In this document: one piece after another, positions 32,421 through 45,290 of the stretch | Numbering within the stretch: the first letter of the stretch is position 1 | How the letters are laid out: the number at the start of each line of letters is the position of its first letter | The notes under the pieces: model-generated | The model's input: only the letters and a program-made list of their open reading frames with translations | What the model was told of the DNA's origin: nothing | The model's database searches: none | Program-made: the position numbers and the translations under genes | Assembly: GCF_945859685.1 (NCBI RefSeq) | Contig: NC_079147.1 | Coordinates: 104,949,525 to 105,013,524 of the forward strand | Length of the DNA stretch: 64,000 bases | Source: Eupeodes corollae | Lineage: Eukaryota > Arthropoda > Insecta > Diptera > Syrphidae | Direction of reading: 5' to 3'

Positions 32421-35400
32421 TTATTTTCATGCAATTGAATATGATCTTTTATTCCAAAAGAATAAAATTCAAACTTTTTTGATTCATGATTAGAAAAATG
32501 ATATCTAACCTGACGTGGTACAATAATTTTAAAATCGAATTAGAATTAATGCCATCAAAAATTCAAAACCCATTGGAAAAGTGTAATTGCATTTGCTAGT
32601 AAGAAAACCTTTCACACCAGATGCCTTTGATAACAAAAATGTTGTCTCTTCACTGAAATATATACTTAAACTTTTTTTACAAACGGAAACCCACACACAG
32701 AAATGCTTAGTCGTTTTTAATATTGCGTTCTAAATTTCCATAGATTTGCCCTGTTTTATCTTTAGCGCAAGTGAAAATACTGTCAATAGATACACATTTT
32801 ATCTTAAATCATTAACTGGCTACTTCCTGTAACTTCCAACTACAACTTCAAATGTCTTAAGATTCCATAAGACAGTTTTGAACAATGTTCTCAAAATCGT
32901 AATTTATACCACTCGTGCTCTTGGTCGTAACTTAATTAAAACTTAGTTAAAAAATTAGTACCCCAGTTTAATTAACAAAAGCCTAAAGTAAACAATCTAT
33001 GTATCATACATTAAGTTCTTAACCATGGATGCAACTATAAAATTAGTCTATTTTTGTTCATTACATATTTTTAGATAGATTAACAAATTATATACCAAGA
33101 ATAAAGAAAATTACTTCCGCATTTTAGGCTGTAGATCGAAACGCAGTTTGGAATTATGGAAACATAACATTTTTAACATTCACGAGTTAAAAAATTGTTA
33201 ACCTTAACCTGCTTATACCTAAACCTTGCTTAACTTAGCAAAACTAAACCAAACTAATTTTCTTTAATTTGCCAAATAACTAGAAGAAAATTTCAAACTT
33301 TTTCTAAAAACATTATTAATTTTTAAAGCAAAATAAAACAAATTCATGCAGACAAGCAGGCAGACATAAGAAGGAACTGTTGAATTCAATTTTGTTCGTT
33401 CAAATTTGATTGAAATCAGAATAAGAATATTTTTACAAACTATCCCAAGTACAACTAAAATTCAACTTAAAAAACAAATTAAAAAAATAATATTTTTGTA
33501 AGCCTTAACGACCTTAGAAATAGTTAATATATTTTAATATGACGTCAAAAAATGTCTTCCTCCATAATTACTTACAAATTAGTAAAAATCATAAAAAAGG
33601 TCACCAAAAAAAGATTAAATACAGAATCTAATTAAATCCGGATAAGTATTTTGTACATGCACTACGAACAAAATTTAAATTTGTTTAAAATTTTTGTTAA
33701 CGGTAGTTGTCTTGAATATTAATTACATTATAAAAATAAACAACAATTAGTTATACCTATCATTTCCAGAATCACTTTAAAATATAAATTTGTACTTCCT
33801 TGCTAATTCTTACAACACATAAATTAGTTTACACAATGTCAAATTAACCAGTTTAAGCGTAAAGTTGTTGTAAAAAAAAAACTTAAAACCATAAAACTTC
33901 ATTATTTATTCTAGTTCTTGTTTTAATTTTAGAAAGGCAATCATTCCTGAATTTTAAAATTCTACAAAATCAAAAAATCAAACAAAACCTTAAAAAAAAA
34001 CCTTAAAATTTTCATTTACGAGTATCCACGTGCAAAAATTCTTTTTAAAATATTTAAAATTATTTAAAGCCCAACAAAAATTCTCGTATAATAAACTCAT
34101 GTGGAAATTTTTAACTCCCATTCACTTAATTCTTCGTCTTTAATGAAACAAAACGTACAAATACAAATACCTTGGAATTTCAACAAACTTATGTTTCGTT
34201 TAATTTCACAATTTTAGTTTTTTTAAAAAAATACCAGAAGAATATACAAACAAAAAAATCTTTAATTACCAATTCCTGATATACTATCTATCTTATTTTA
34301 ATCAATATTATTGCGGAAGAACAAAATGGATAGATTCTTAATTATTTAAATAACCCTAACCACACTCATATCACAAAATAAGCTCTCCATTCGCCAAAAA
34401 TACAAAAATTAAACAACAACAAAAAAAAACAAAAAAAAAACTATCTATAGAGAAACAAGTCCAAGAGTCTTTAAGTTTAAGAAGTATGTATAGAATTTAA
34501 TTTTTCAGAATTAGCAAAAACGAAGGAAAAAAGTATCTAACCACAAAGTGCCGGATAGAAGAAAACTTTAAGTTTCGTCATCCATGCGAATTAAATCGGA
34601 TGCAATAACCGATTAAGGTTTTTCTTCATTCCAAAACATCTAACTAGGTACTCCATAGATCAGAGAGTACGTAGCTTATTTTTAATAATTTCCTGCATGC
34701 ACATAGCACAGGGGCCAAACATAGTTATAGACGCAGTTGGTTCGACCTAATCACACCTTTAAAAAAGCCCGTTTCGTCGACCCATTGTTGAATTGCCGGT
34801 GTGTTTATTAATGAAATTCTATTCAAGTAAACACAACAACACTTAGAAAACGCTTGTTAATTTTTTCAAATTATCCATAAAATTATCCACACACATTCAA
34901 AAGACAAAAAAAAAGTATCTAAGGCCCAGTAACCAAACCATACCATCAACCATATCTTATCTACCATACTAACAACCTCAAGACGATGAAGAAGAAGACG
35001 AAGAAACGCGATTGAGGACTAAACATAGGTTTACAAATTTGAATCTGAAGGTAAACCATCAAAATACCGCAATACAAATAAAAATATACAACAATTTAAA
35101 CTTGAACCATCTCCGAAGCTTCAGGTATTACTTTTTTTCCGCATTAAGTGGGGACAAGAGGGCTATCATATGCTCGATGAGTGACTCCCAAAAGCCCCCC
35201 AAAAAAAAAAAACAAAATCTAGGCACTACCGCTCTAACTCTATCCGCTCTAAACCTAAAGCTACTATAGGTACCTAACCTACGATCTTTGTTGTTGTTGT
35301 TGTATCTGTTAATTTTGCCTTTGCTTTAGCCTTTTCTGTTGCTGTTACTGTTGCTGTTGCTGACGAAGATAATAATGATGAATTTATTCAGCATTTTCTA

Positions 35401-35540
35401 TGCTGGATTGTCTATTTGGATTTTGATTTGAATTCGTTAGAGATACTTAGATAGATATTGTTGGTTTAGCGAGATAGATAGTTCGGTAGATCGGTGTGTT
35501 GTGCTGTTTTGTCACTTGTATCGATTCTTTATTCAGATAC
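32421..35540. other. AT-rich gene-free DNA
   Basis: No coding sequence recognised. Simple-sequence patches occur: GAAGAAGAAGACGAAGAA near 34987, TTGTTGTTGTTGTTG near 35288, and a CTGTTGCTGTTACTGTTGCT tract near 35337. The stretch 34700-35280 is somewhat less AT-rich and might be upstream regulatory DNA of the desaturase gene, without direct evidence. Confidence 0.45.
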
Positions 35541-36250
35541 ACTTCATCAGAGTTCGCTGTGCCAATCGCACACAGATACTTTACGACTACGACAACGAAA
35601 GAAAAGTATCTCAACATTAATACAACATACAACATAAAGAGAGATACCTACCAACTTATAAGTTTGCGTGTAAGTTTTTCTTTTTTCATATTTTTCATTT
35701 CTGTTTTTTTTTTTTGTTTTTTTCTCAAATAAAATTTGAATTTTAAAAACCATTCAGGACTTAAAACTTAAGTGTTCTTTAGAAAATTGTCGAGTTATCG
35801 GTTGTCGTTCAAATCGAATAGATGTCGAACTAAAAGAAAAAGGGTTCCATTCTTAAACCATATTCAAAACCTTGTGGTGTAGTTTTTTTTGTGATTTTGA
35901 ATAAAATTTTTTGAGAAACAAATTTTGTATTTTGGTGGCAACGAAAATAAGTGTTTTATCAATGCAAAAGTGGATATTACTTAAAAAAAAACAAGCATAA
36001 ATAATAAGAATTTGAAAAAAGGATTTGTGAACCCAACGAAGAGGATTTAAATTTAAAAAAAAAAAAACAAATTAATAAATAAAATCGAAAAGGATTAAAA
36101 ACAAAATTAATAAAAGACGTTTGAATTTTCCTTGCTGAGTAGAAATTTAGCGAGGACTATTTCTTTAAAAAATATTTTACAAAAACCCGGTTGTGTTAGT
36201 TTTGAAATCTAATTTTTTTTAAATTCTATTTTTTTATTATTATTTTCAAA
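35541..36250 (+). promoter_or_regulatory. Candidate 5' UTR exon(s) and promoter area for the desaturase gene
   Basis: Strong splice-donor matches end candidate exons at 35670 (GCGT|GTAAGTTTTT) and 36251 (CAAA|GTGAGTATAT). The coding exon at 50110 is preceded by an acceptor (TTTACTTACAG, ending 50089) only 20 nt before its ATG, so at least one untranslated exon must lie upstream. The region 35545-35660 has balanced composition typical of fly 5' UTRs (cgctgtgccaatcgcacaca). The link over a ~14 kb intron is inference; no cDNA is available here. Confidence 0.25.
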
Positions 36251-39200
36251 GTGAGTATATAAAGTTTTTTAAAGAAATTATTTTTTTCATTAAATACATT
36301 TTGTGAATTTTTAGAATTTATTTATTTTTGTGGTTCTTAACGTTGAATTAAACCAATAAACTAATTTTTACCAAAGTAGAATCTATGCGTCCTTTACTTT
36401 TTGGTTTAAGTTTTTAAGAAATGTCGGAACGTGTGGTTTGAATAATTTCAAACTTTTGAAAATTCAAAACATTTAAGGGAAGAACATAAAGAATAGAACA
36501 TTCTTGGCCAAAGTTTAATCTTTAAAAATTTAATAGGTCATACAAAATTTATTTGATGAATTTCCTGTTCTTGAATTTTTTTGAAAATACCATTTTCTTT
36601 TCTAAATAAGACAATTTTTCTTTTAAAGCTTAACTTATAGTTATAGTTTCGGGATTTAGCTACTTTAAACAAAAAGTTAAGTCTTAAAAGTAGAGTGTTT
36701 TAAAACTGAGACTATTTCTTTTTCTAGATCCTTTCAAAAAGCTTCGAACAGTTCTTTAAAGCTTTTATTTATGTTCTATTTTTTAAATTTTAAAATGTGT
36801 TTTGGTTTTTATTATATATTTAAAAACTCCCATTATTTGAGAGTTCTTTAGAATTCTTAGTTCGTTTTTGTTTTGAAACATTTTTAATGTTCTGAACATG
36901 TTCCAAAAAACACCAATTATCTCTAAAGCAATTTTTGTTTTTAAGTCTTTTTAAAAAACCTTAGCCTCCAATTAACAATGATTTTTATGATTAATCTAAA
37001 ATTTCCTATGCAATGATTTCTTTTGTTTCTTGAAATTGATGTTATTTCAATAAATATTTGAATTTATTTCTTTTTTTTCTGAATTAATATTTCCGTATTT
37101 TTTCGGCTTGTGGTTTTCTTTGGTTTGATTTTGTTATTGTTGTTGTTGTTTCTTCTATAATCTCCTTGAAAATTAAATTAATACTTTTATTTATTCAAAT
37201 ACAAATTTTTTTATACACAGAAACGAGTTTCTTTTATATAATTATTTGTTCCTTTTTGTTGGTTTTTCTCTTAATCAATTATTATTGTTGTTTCTATTGT
37301 TTGGGGGTTTTGCACAAAATTTAGTTCTTCTAACTGTTCTTGAATTGGTTTCATCATAGGTACCCTATATATTAGATAAAGTTTGGCACGTGTATTCAAT
37401 TAATAATAATAATTATTTAATGAATAGAATAAAATTTAGATCTAAAAATAAAATCATTTCAAATTCTAAACAATATTTTTAAATATTAACTAGTTTGCTT
37501 TTGTTGTTCCAATTCGTTGTTACTAAGAACAACATATTTTTGAATATAGGGTGATTCATTCATTATGTAGGTAATTCTTTTTTTTAAAAAGAAGTGATTT
37601 ATTAGCTGACTATTTTAAATCAAGAAACTTGTTATACAATTTTACATAAAATATTCTTATGTATTTATGACAGGAACTTAAACAAAACATATGATTTGAA
37701 TTTCACAATTATTGAAATATATCGTTTTGTATGATAATAATTTTATTCATGATTATTTTGTTTCTTTTAAGTTAAGAACAAAACTTAGAATTTTGAATTT
37801 GTTGCTTTCTAAATTTGACAGAAAGATTTATAATGACCTCCCATAAATATTAACATCAATTATAGTAACATTAACAGAATTTGCGTTTTGTTTTAAGAAT
37901 TACAAATTCTGAATCATTATTCCTAAAAATAGATAGAAATACTTTTTATTATAATAAAATGTATATTTTATTAAAGTATAATAAAATAGGATAGAATTTG
38001 GTTTGTAAAAACTATGAAATTCCCAGAAATTTGGACCAAAAAGAATAACGTCAGTCTTCTATTAATTTATCTGATCATCTTTAAGTTGAGATTGTCTTTT
38101 ATATGTTTTAACTTTGTCTGTGTTTTGTTTACAAATTTATTATAATTTGATCTTAACATGCAACTTTAAATCAAATTATTGTAAACAAATTTGAAAATTT
38201 GTGTGCTCATAGCCCAAAGATATATATATTTTTGTTTTCTGATAAATCTGGTTTAACCATCAGCATGCAAGTAAAATAGACATTATATACTTATACAAGT
38301 TTAAGAGTGTTTGGAAAAATACCATCAAAATAATAATAAATAATACTTTTAAGTGGTTATATTATTGAATGGATACTATTTCCTATAAAATAAAAATAAC
38401 ACTCTTTGACCGGCCTTGACGAGGTAGTATAGTTTTATATTTTATTCTTATAAATTAATCTTTGTTTGGTGTGTTATTAACAGAAGCAATTATTTCGAAA
38501 AAAAGGTTTGTAGGGAAACTTAAATTTGAACTAAGAACATATTCTTTCCTTTTTGAAGTTTTCAGACAATTTAATTTGTAATTTATAAAATTTTCGATAA
38601 TATTTCGAACTTGGTCAAAATGGTTCCTATTATCATAATTTTGGTCTTACAGCTTATTTCAACAGGTTCTTTATTGAATATCAGTCTAAAATGCTAATAT
38701 TAGAAAAAGCGAAGAAAAATATGTTTGGAATTATTGTACAGAAATTCGAATACAGCATTTTTAAGTTAAAGGAAGCATTTAAAGTATTTTCAGCTTCTTG
38801 AACTGAATTATTTTTAATTTTTTAACAGTACAACAATACTAATTTTTTGAGCGCTTTCATTTCTTATGTTTATTATTTTAAATTACTAAAATAAAAATTT
38901 CACAGAAATTCGAATACGCTGTAAGAAAAGCAGTTTTAAGTTAGAAGAACTGAACTATTTGTACTTTTTTAACAGTACAAAAAAAAAAAACAAATTTTAT
39001 GGTCGCTTTTATTTCTTATGTTTATTATTATAAACAACTAGAAGTTAACCTTAAAATTTGAGCTAGAATTCAAAGAAATAAAAGAACGCTATATTCGAAT
39101 AAAAGTTTGTAAAAAGAAAAGCAAATTAAAACTTTTATTAATGCTAAAACAAAGTATTGGAACATTCTTTCAATGAATTAGTAAAAACTACAAAATATCT

Positions 39201-39999
39201 TGTAAAGCTTTTTAATTGATTCTTGATGTTTGTCTTTTTTAAAATATCATTAAACTTTTAATGCAAACAGAAATCAAAATGTTAAATACGAATATCAACT
39301 CAAGTTTTTACATGCTATCATCTGAAAATTTGTATGGAACTAAAAGTCTTCTAACTTTTTACGGCATCATTCTTGATAAAACACCAGTTTTACTTTTCGA
39401 TTTCAATAGAATGTGTGTTGTTAAAAAAGACTTAGAATATTATCAAATTCATAAAGTTACATAAATCCAAACCATATCGAAAATCAAACTAAATGTCAAG
39501 AATTATGATCACCAAAATTTTTCTAACACCTCTGATAGGTTTTTCTTTTGATAGAAAAATACAAAATCTTCTACATTTTTTTTCTGAACTATGGTTCCAA
39601 GGTGTCTCCGATAGTTTATTGATTATTGAATAGTTTCAAAACTAGTTTTATGAAAAAAAAAAAACAAGTTCTAAAGGTTTTTTTGTATTTAATTTTAAAG
39701 TTAGCATATATTTGATTTATATCTATCTCGAAATCCTCTTAGAACTAGTTTTGCAATTAAACTAGTTTTGAAGCAGGTCAATAATATGCCATAAAGCTTT
39801 GTTGTCCTAAAAATGTTACTTATGTGTTACTTTTTTACCGAATTTTGTGTTAAAATCTTTGTTTTAGGAAACATTTCCACTTCAGAGATATTTATAGAAT
39901 AGATAAATAGGCTTTTATTATTGATCTTAATTTGATTTCAGCCTTCTTCCGAAAGTTTCTAGAATGTTCCAGTATGTTCCAATGCTTAAAAAGTGGCAA
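36251..39999. other. Long AT-rich stretch, possibly 5' intron of the desaturase gene
   Basis: No coding exons, RNA gene or mobile element recognised; TTG and TTTTT microsatellite patches only (for example 37137-37152). The frame at 39261-39464 encodes an isoleucine/leucine-rich 67-mer without family resemblance. Confidence 0.45.
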
Positions 40000-40087
40000 T
40001 ATTGAACGCTTTTGTCTAAATTGTTATGCTTATTACTTAATATTAAATTTCAACACAAAAGATACGATTTATTAAGAATTTATGTTT

Positions 40088-40795
40088 TGATTATAAAACT
40101 AAAGGTTGAAAAACTCCAAATATCTTAAAAACCGTAAAAAGTTTGTTATTCTTCATAGTGCCTTTATTAGAAAATGCCTACCTTTTAACTCTAAATCGAC
40201 CAATATTCAAGTCGAAACAATTTCAAAAATCGATGGTATCATATAAATCGTTGATTATAAAACTAATGGTTGAAAAAACTTCAAATATCTCAAAAACCAT
40301 ACAAAGTTTGTAATAGAATTTCGTAAGCTGCTTCCATTTTTCTACGATAATTCTTCATAGTGCTTTTATTAGAAAATGCCTTCCTTTTAATTCACCGACC
40401 AATATTGGAGTCGAAACAATTTCAAAAAATCGATGGTATCATATAAAAACGCTGATTATAAAACCTAGTTGAAAAAACTCAAAATAACTCAAAACCCATA
40501 AAAAAGTTTTTTATAGAATTTCGAAAGCTGCTTCCATTTTTCTTCGATAATTCTTCATAGTGCTTTTATTAGAAAATGAATTCCTTTCAATTCTAAACCG
40601 ACCAATATTGGCGTCAAAACAATTTCAAAAATCGATGGTATCATATAAAAACGCTGATTATAAAACTAATGGTTGAAAAAAATCCAAATATCTCAAAAAC
40701 CATAAAAGGTTTGTAATAGAATTTAGTAAGCTGCTTCCATTTTTCTACGATAATTCTTCATAGTGATTTTATTAGAAAATGCCCTCATTCTCAAC
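40088..40795. repeat. ~200-bp tandem array, four units
   Basis: Units begin 'tgattataaaact' at about 40088, 40252, 40453 and 40655. Each carries 'tcttcatagtgcttttattagaaaatgcc' and 'accaatattggagtcgaaacaatttcaaaaatcgatggtatcatat'. The first unit is shorter (~164 bp; it lacks the 'aagctgcttccatttttct' segment) and the others are ~202 bp. Divergence between units looks like 5-10%. Confidence 0.9.
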
Positions 40796-43521
40796 CGACT
40801 ATCAGTTCATTTGAATTTATTATTCTATAGAATTCTTAATCTTACGATTATGTTATTAGTTGTCATATATAATTGTCAATTTAAGATTTTAATTTAAGAT
40901 TTTAATATTTTCAATTCTTAAAATTTAAATACCTGATTATAACTTATTAAACATGTTCTTAGCACGTGTTAAAGAAAATTCTTTAAATTCCCATAAGAAA
41001 CTAACTAATATCCATATAGCAACACCTGTTGCCAACATTAAAACATTATAATCCCTAAGATATAAAAAAACGATTGTTTCCTTAAAAATTTATTCAAACA
41101 AAAATCCAAAAAAAAATGTACAACAATTCTTTTGATTTTTCCCAAAATAAATTCAACGATATCTTCCATGGTCACCTGGGTCATATAAAAGTTTCGATAC
41201 CGGTCCGGTCTCCATTTGATTTAAATATTTTATTCTCTTAGGTATGCGAGTATATGTATACAAAACGCGTTTCTGATAAAAAGATACAACAACAACAACA
41301 AAATAGATACAAATATATCTTTTAATCATGAAATAGCCAAAAAGTTTTAAGAATCTACTCACCATCAAGCTTCAAGCTTCTCTTTTTTATTTTCGTGATG
41401 GTATGTTTAAAAGTTTGAATCTGAAATAAAAGAATAAATCATTTGATGGAAGCCTCGTTCATTGAGATCGACTTATTTGATGGTCATATGACTTTCTTTA
41501 TATTCATTCGATTCGTTTCTTTTCTTTACTCTTTGGTTCTTTTGTTTTTTTTTTTTTTTTATTTGAGAGCTTGTGGTTTTGATTTTTAAATTTTTAATCA
41601 ACCAAATACCCGTCGTCTGTCGAATTCAAGTATTCAAGGAGCATCATTCAAATATAGTCAAGCCATAGCCAAACAACCGACGAACGTGTCCAACGTGTTG
41701 AAAATCACTAAACGGATACAAAAATGGGCGCGTGCATGCAACTATTTGGCGATTGATGACGTCAAACTCGTTTATAGTTTGCCATCAGTCAAGAATTCAA
41801 AATTTATCTCCACCAAAATCTGACTACTAGATCCTTAATTTTATTTATTATTGATTTAGTATTTATAGCCTTCATAATCGTGCGGCTAAAATGTGAGAGG
41901 TTTGATCAGCAAGTCAATATAATTCATATAAGAGAAAGAACAAACCGCAATAGATAGTCTTGTCAACCTTGATAAAACTAAACTCCTTAAAAACAAAAAT
42001 TAGGAACCAAATATTTCAAGTTCTAGAACCAAAAACCAAACCAAATTACTATACATACGAGAATATCTAATTGGTTATTCAGATTTTTTTTTCGTTGTCA
42101 ATTTTTTAATATTTCCGCCTTTCGAAAGCTAAAATTTCTGTATAGATATGCACGAAAATTCCTCGATATTATAAAAATTATCATTCAATTATTTATTAGT
42201 TTATAAAAATCGTGTATCAAAAACTTCCATTCAATTTGAATATAATTGATAATTAAAAAATAAAAAAAACACACAAAAATACCCACTTCCACTGAGGAGT
42301 TCCTTTTAGAAAAATTAAAATTAGTAATTAAAATATTAATAAAACGAATTTAACAATCAACAATAAATGCGACAGGCATAGCAAGTAATTTTTTTAGAGA
42401 GATTATAAAACTCAAAGCAGGTGATAATTTTTGTTTTTTTTTTAAGAAAAAGAATTAAGAAATAATAAAACCACAAGATATTTTTAATTTATGTATAAAA
42501 TTAACAAAATACTAAAATCTTTAAATTATGTAATTTGAAAGATTATAAGTGTGCCTTGCAGATAAACAGCCATTAGGTGATAAGTTCAAGAATCTTGTGA
42601 TAAACCGTTTCGGTTTAAATATATTATAAGCTGGTTTTTTTAACTATAAGCTCGCAAACATTGCTTACTTATGGAGTTGACGACAAAAATTTGAAACAAA
42701 CATAATATTAATAGTTGTTGTATTTTGTTTCTTTTTAATTATTGAGATTTTCCTGATCTGAATATAAATAAAACTTGTTAGAAGATTTTAATAATTTTTT
42801 ATTTTTAGTGTTAATGAATTAATTCTTAAGTAATTAAATTCACAAAAAAACATGTATAATTCTCTGAATATAATAAAATAGATTAATTTAAATATACCTA
42901 CTTCCTTTAATACAATGATTATAATTCTTTAGAATTATGTAAAGTTGAATTTTAGAGATTAGTTATAGTTTACAAGCTCTTAGAATGTCAAGATTAATGA
43001 TTATAGGTTTAAAGTTGATTGATTTCTGTGATTTTAAGAATTTGCAATAATTTTTATTGATTTTAAACAAAAGCACGACGAACTCAAATAAATAAATAAT
43101 ATGATCGATAGTTTTTGGAATCTAAAAGGGACCAAGTTCCGATATTCAATGTTTATTTGGCAATTTAAGAAAATGAAACGAACAAAAATTCCATATCTGA
43201 ACCAGCCCTTATCTCTCTTAAGGAACCTCTTTTGTTTTTCGTTAGCTTGATTTTGACACAACTGAAACTATCTTCTCACTTTTGCTTTATGGCTCAACCA
43301 CAACCAAGCTTAAGTTCGGGGAACAGGACAAATTTCTTACCATAATTTACTTAGCAAATAAATAGCTAAAAGCTTTATCGGAGTATTAAGAAACAATTTC
43401 AAAGCACACAGACTACAGAAACTTCCAGATCTTTTTGGGAGGATAACTTTACTTTAACACAAATAGATCAAAAACAAATAAATAAGTTGGTGATGGGTGC
43501 GCAATCTTAACTACTGAAATT
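40796..43521. other. AT-rich noncoding DNA with a short GC-richer patch
   Basis: No gene seen. 41600-41830 differs in composition and is listed separately. The rest is A/T-run rich. Confidence 0.45.
41600..41835 (+). promoter_or_regulatory. Putative promoter/enhancer patch with CRE palindrome and initiator
   Basis: A ~230-bp island of mixed composition within AT-rich DNA. It contains the full CRE palindrome TGACGTCA (41757-41764), a GGGCGCGTGCATGC word just upstream, and a perfect insect initiator TCAGTC at about 41787-41792. TTTATAG lies only ~16 bp before the initiator, too close for a standard TATA box. It lies ~8.3 kb upstream of the first coding exon of the desaturase, so an alternative promoter or intronic enhancer is possible. 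Confidence 0.25.
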
Positions 43522-43861
43522 AATGGCTGAAACAGAAGCACGCTTTAGCTTCGGCTTCACCTGACGTTTACGAGTTCAGGCATAGCAATTCAATGCATGC
43601 TATAACAATGGAGTTTCGACCTCAAGTTCCGTTTGACAATCGTAAGGAAAAGAACGTAATGTGACTCCAAACGGAAGCTCTAGTTCAATTATCTGAACAT
43701 TTGCTTTGTCTGACAGCTCAACAGCTTTAAAAAAATGTCAACAACCAAAATATTTGCTCTTTGGGGGGATAAAATGAAAATAATGTGATTCAATCAACAT
43801 CAAAGCAAGGCCACCGTAACGCAGACGAAGCCGAAGCTGAAGCGTGTTTGTGATTCAGCCA
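43522..43861. mobile_element. 340-bp MITE with ~36-bp terminal inverted repeats
   Basis: The left end is ATGGCTGAAACAGAAGCACG, continuing CTTTAGCTTCGGCTTC. The inverse of the right end is ATGGCTGAATCACAAACACG, continuing CTTCAGCTTCGGCTTCGTC. About 31 of 36 positions are identical. The interior is non-coding and less AT-rich than the flanks. Target duplication is unclear (TTA/TAA-like). The transposase superfamily is not identified. Confidence 0.8.
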
Positions 43862-43949
43862 TAAGTCTCCCATTCCGCCTTCCCAATCATTGTAGCGTAA
43901 TCCAGGCTTAACTTTTGGTGACAAAATAATTCTTGTCCTGGCTTTAAGA

Positions 43950-44600
43950 AAACGTGATAACAACATCTGTTATCCGTATTTTTTCAGATACTCAGGCCTC
44001 AATCAAATATCTGAAGTCTACCTCTAAAAACTCTATTAAAGACAAAACGGTAGATCATCAGTTTAATATTCACCTTTACGGGGTGCCGGTCCTTAGAGGC
44101 ATTCCACGAAATTATACGGCAGATGAACTCGACAGAAATGGTACAGTACAACCAATTCTACCACATTTGGCTAATGTTGAATTCCAAAAAAGGCAACTTT
44201 CAGTTGCAATAACTTGGAAAAACATCAAGCCAACACTAGATCAAGCCGCTTACCATCTCTAACAAGATCGGTGTCACAATCGGGCTCTGTCTAACAGGAA
44301 TGAAAGTCACGCGGTGTATTTTGAAATGACTTTTTTAAAAGCTGTGTGTATGGAAAGAAGAAGAGGAAAGAGTTCTGTTCTAGCTCAAAAACGCAAGAAT
44401 TACCAAGAAAAATTCTTCTATAACAATCTAAACGATCTCAAATCATGTTAACATAAACAGTCTTTACTTTTCGTTGGGAACTCAATAATGTTTATTAGAA
44501 AGCCTCAAAATTTATGTGGTGGTATCACAATGCGCCATTAAACTAACCTAAGTGTGTCTTACTCCATCACGAACTGCCACTCTAACCTAACCTAATTTAC
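43950..44600 (+). mobile_element. LINE 3' end with decayed RNase H domain
   Basis: The frame 43954-44262 encodes IRIFSDTQASIKYLKS and, after a shortened middle, VPVLRGIPRNYTADELDRNGT. This is the RNase H pattern 'FSDSQAAIK...WVPGHRGIPGNETADELAR' with several key residues altered or missing. Downstream coding runs to ~44450 in broken frames. The 3' UTR (ggtatcacaatgcgccatta, cctaagtgtg, ending CTAACCTAACCTAA at ~44584-44597) resembles tails of RNase H-bearing LINEs. RNase H implies the I/R1/LOA group. 5'-truncated, dead. Confidence 0.7.
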
Positions 44601-45192
44601 GATTAAATTTATAATATCATCTGTCATAAAGCGTGAACTAAAAATACGTAAAACGAAGTGTAAATGTTTCACTTATATTTTATAACAAAACAAAATTGCA
44701 ATGACAATACAGTTGTCAGCTGTCAAAGACCATGAAATAGAAAATAAATCCATTGGAGCGTTGAGCTCAAGCTTATGATACTGACTATTTAAAGTAATCA
44801 CAAAGCTTAAATGAACACTTCAGATTGCCTCATAAGAGTATATTGTTTCTATTCAATATGTGAAAGTCTTTACAGAACTATTATAATTCACGCGAACGAC
44901 ATAAGTATCCTTTCACGAGTTCCTGAGAAAATTGGACATTTTCCTTAAATAAATTGCCTAAAATTCTTAAACAAAATTGTTAAAGATTTTGACAATCTTT
45001 CCGTAGCTTTTTCATTTTCTTTTGTTTTTAGAAGACAAACCAAAAAGATATAATAAATAACAAATAGAACTTCAAAGCCATTACCGAATTCAATGAAAAT
45101 GTTGCAGAGGGAATCAAATGTAATTATTGATATTTCTTCTATTCTAAAAATGTCAATAAATCGCTCCAATTCCACAGAAAATAGAATAAATT
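44601..45192. other. AT-rich spacer
   Basis: Contains a GTCAGCTGTCAAAGACC word near 44716 related to the GACAGCTGTCAA repeats of 46.6-47.3 kb. No gene. Confidence 0.4.
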
Positions 45193-45290
45193 AAGTGGCT
45201 CAACAGTCCTTTCAGAACTAGGGTCTAGAGACTTTCAACTCTCAACCATTCCCGTGTGCGAATCATGTCAGGAATGAAAGGGACCTACAC
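45193..45290 (-). mobile_element. SINE 3'-end fragment
   Basis: Inverse of the SINE tail: 'ggctcaacagtcctttcaga', 'actctcaaccattcccgtgtgcga' and 'gggacctaca' match the minus-orientation SINE pieces at 46687 and 46831. The tRNA-like head is missing. Confidence 0.6.

Noticed and set aside
40088..40795. CRISPR-like direct repeats
   Set aside because: Units are ~200 bp, contiguous, without short repeats and unique spacers, in a eukaryotic context: a tandem satellite.
43034..43261. 75-codon minus-strand ORF
   Set aside because: Phe/Ile-rich composition expected by chance in AT-rich DNA; no motif, no neighbouring exon.
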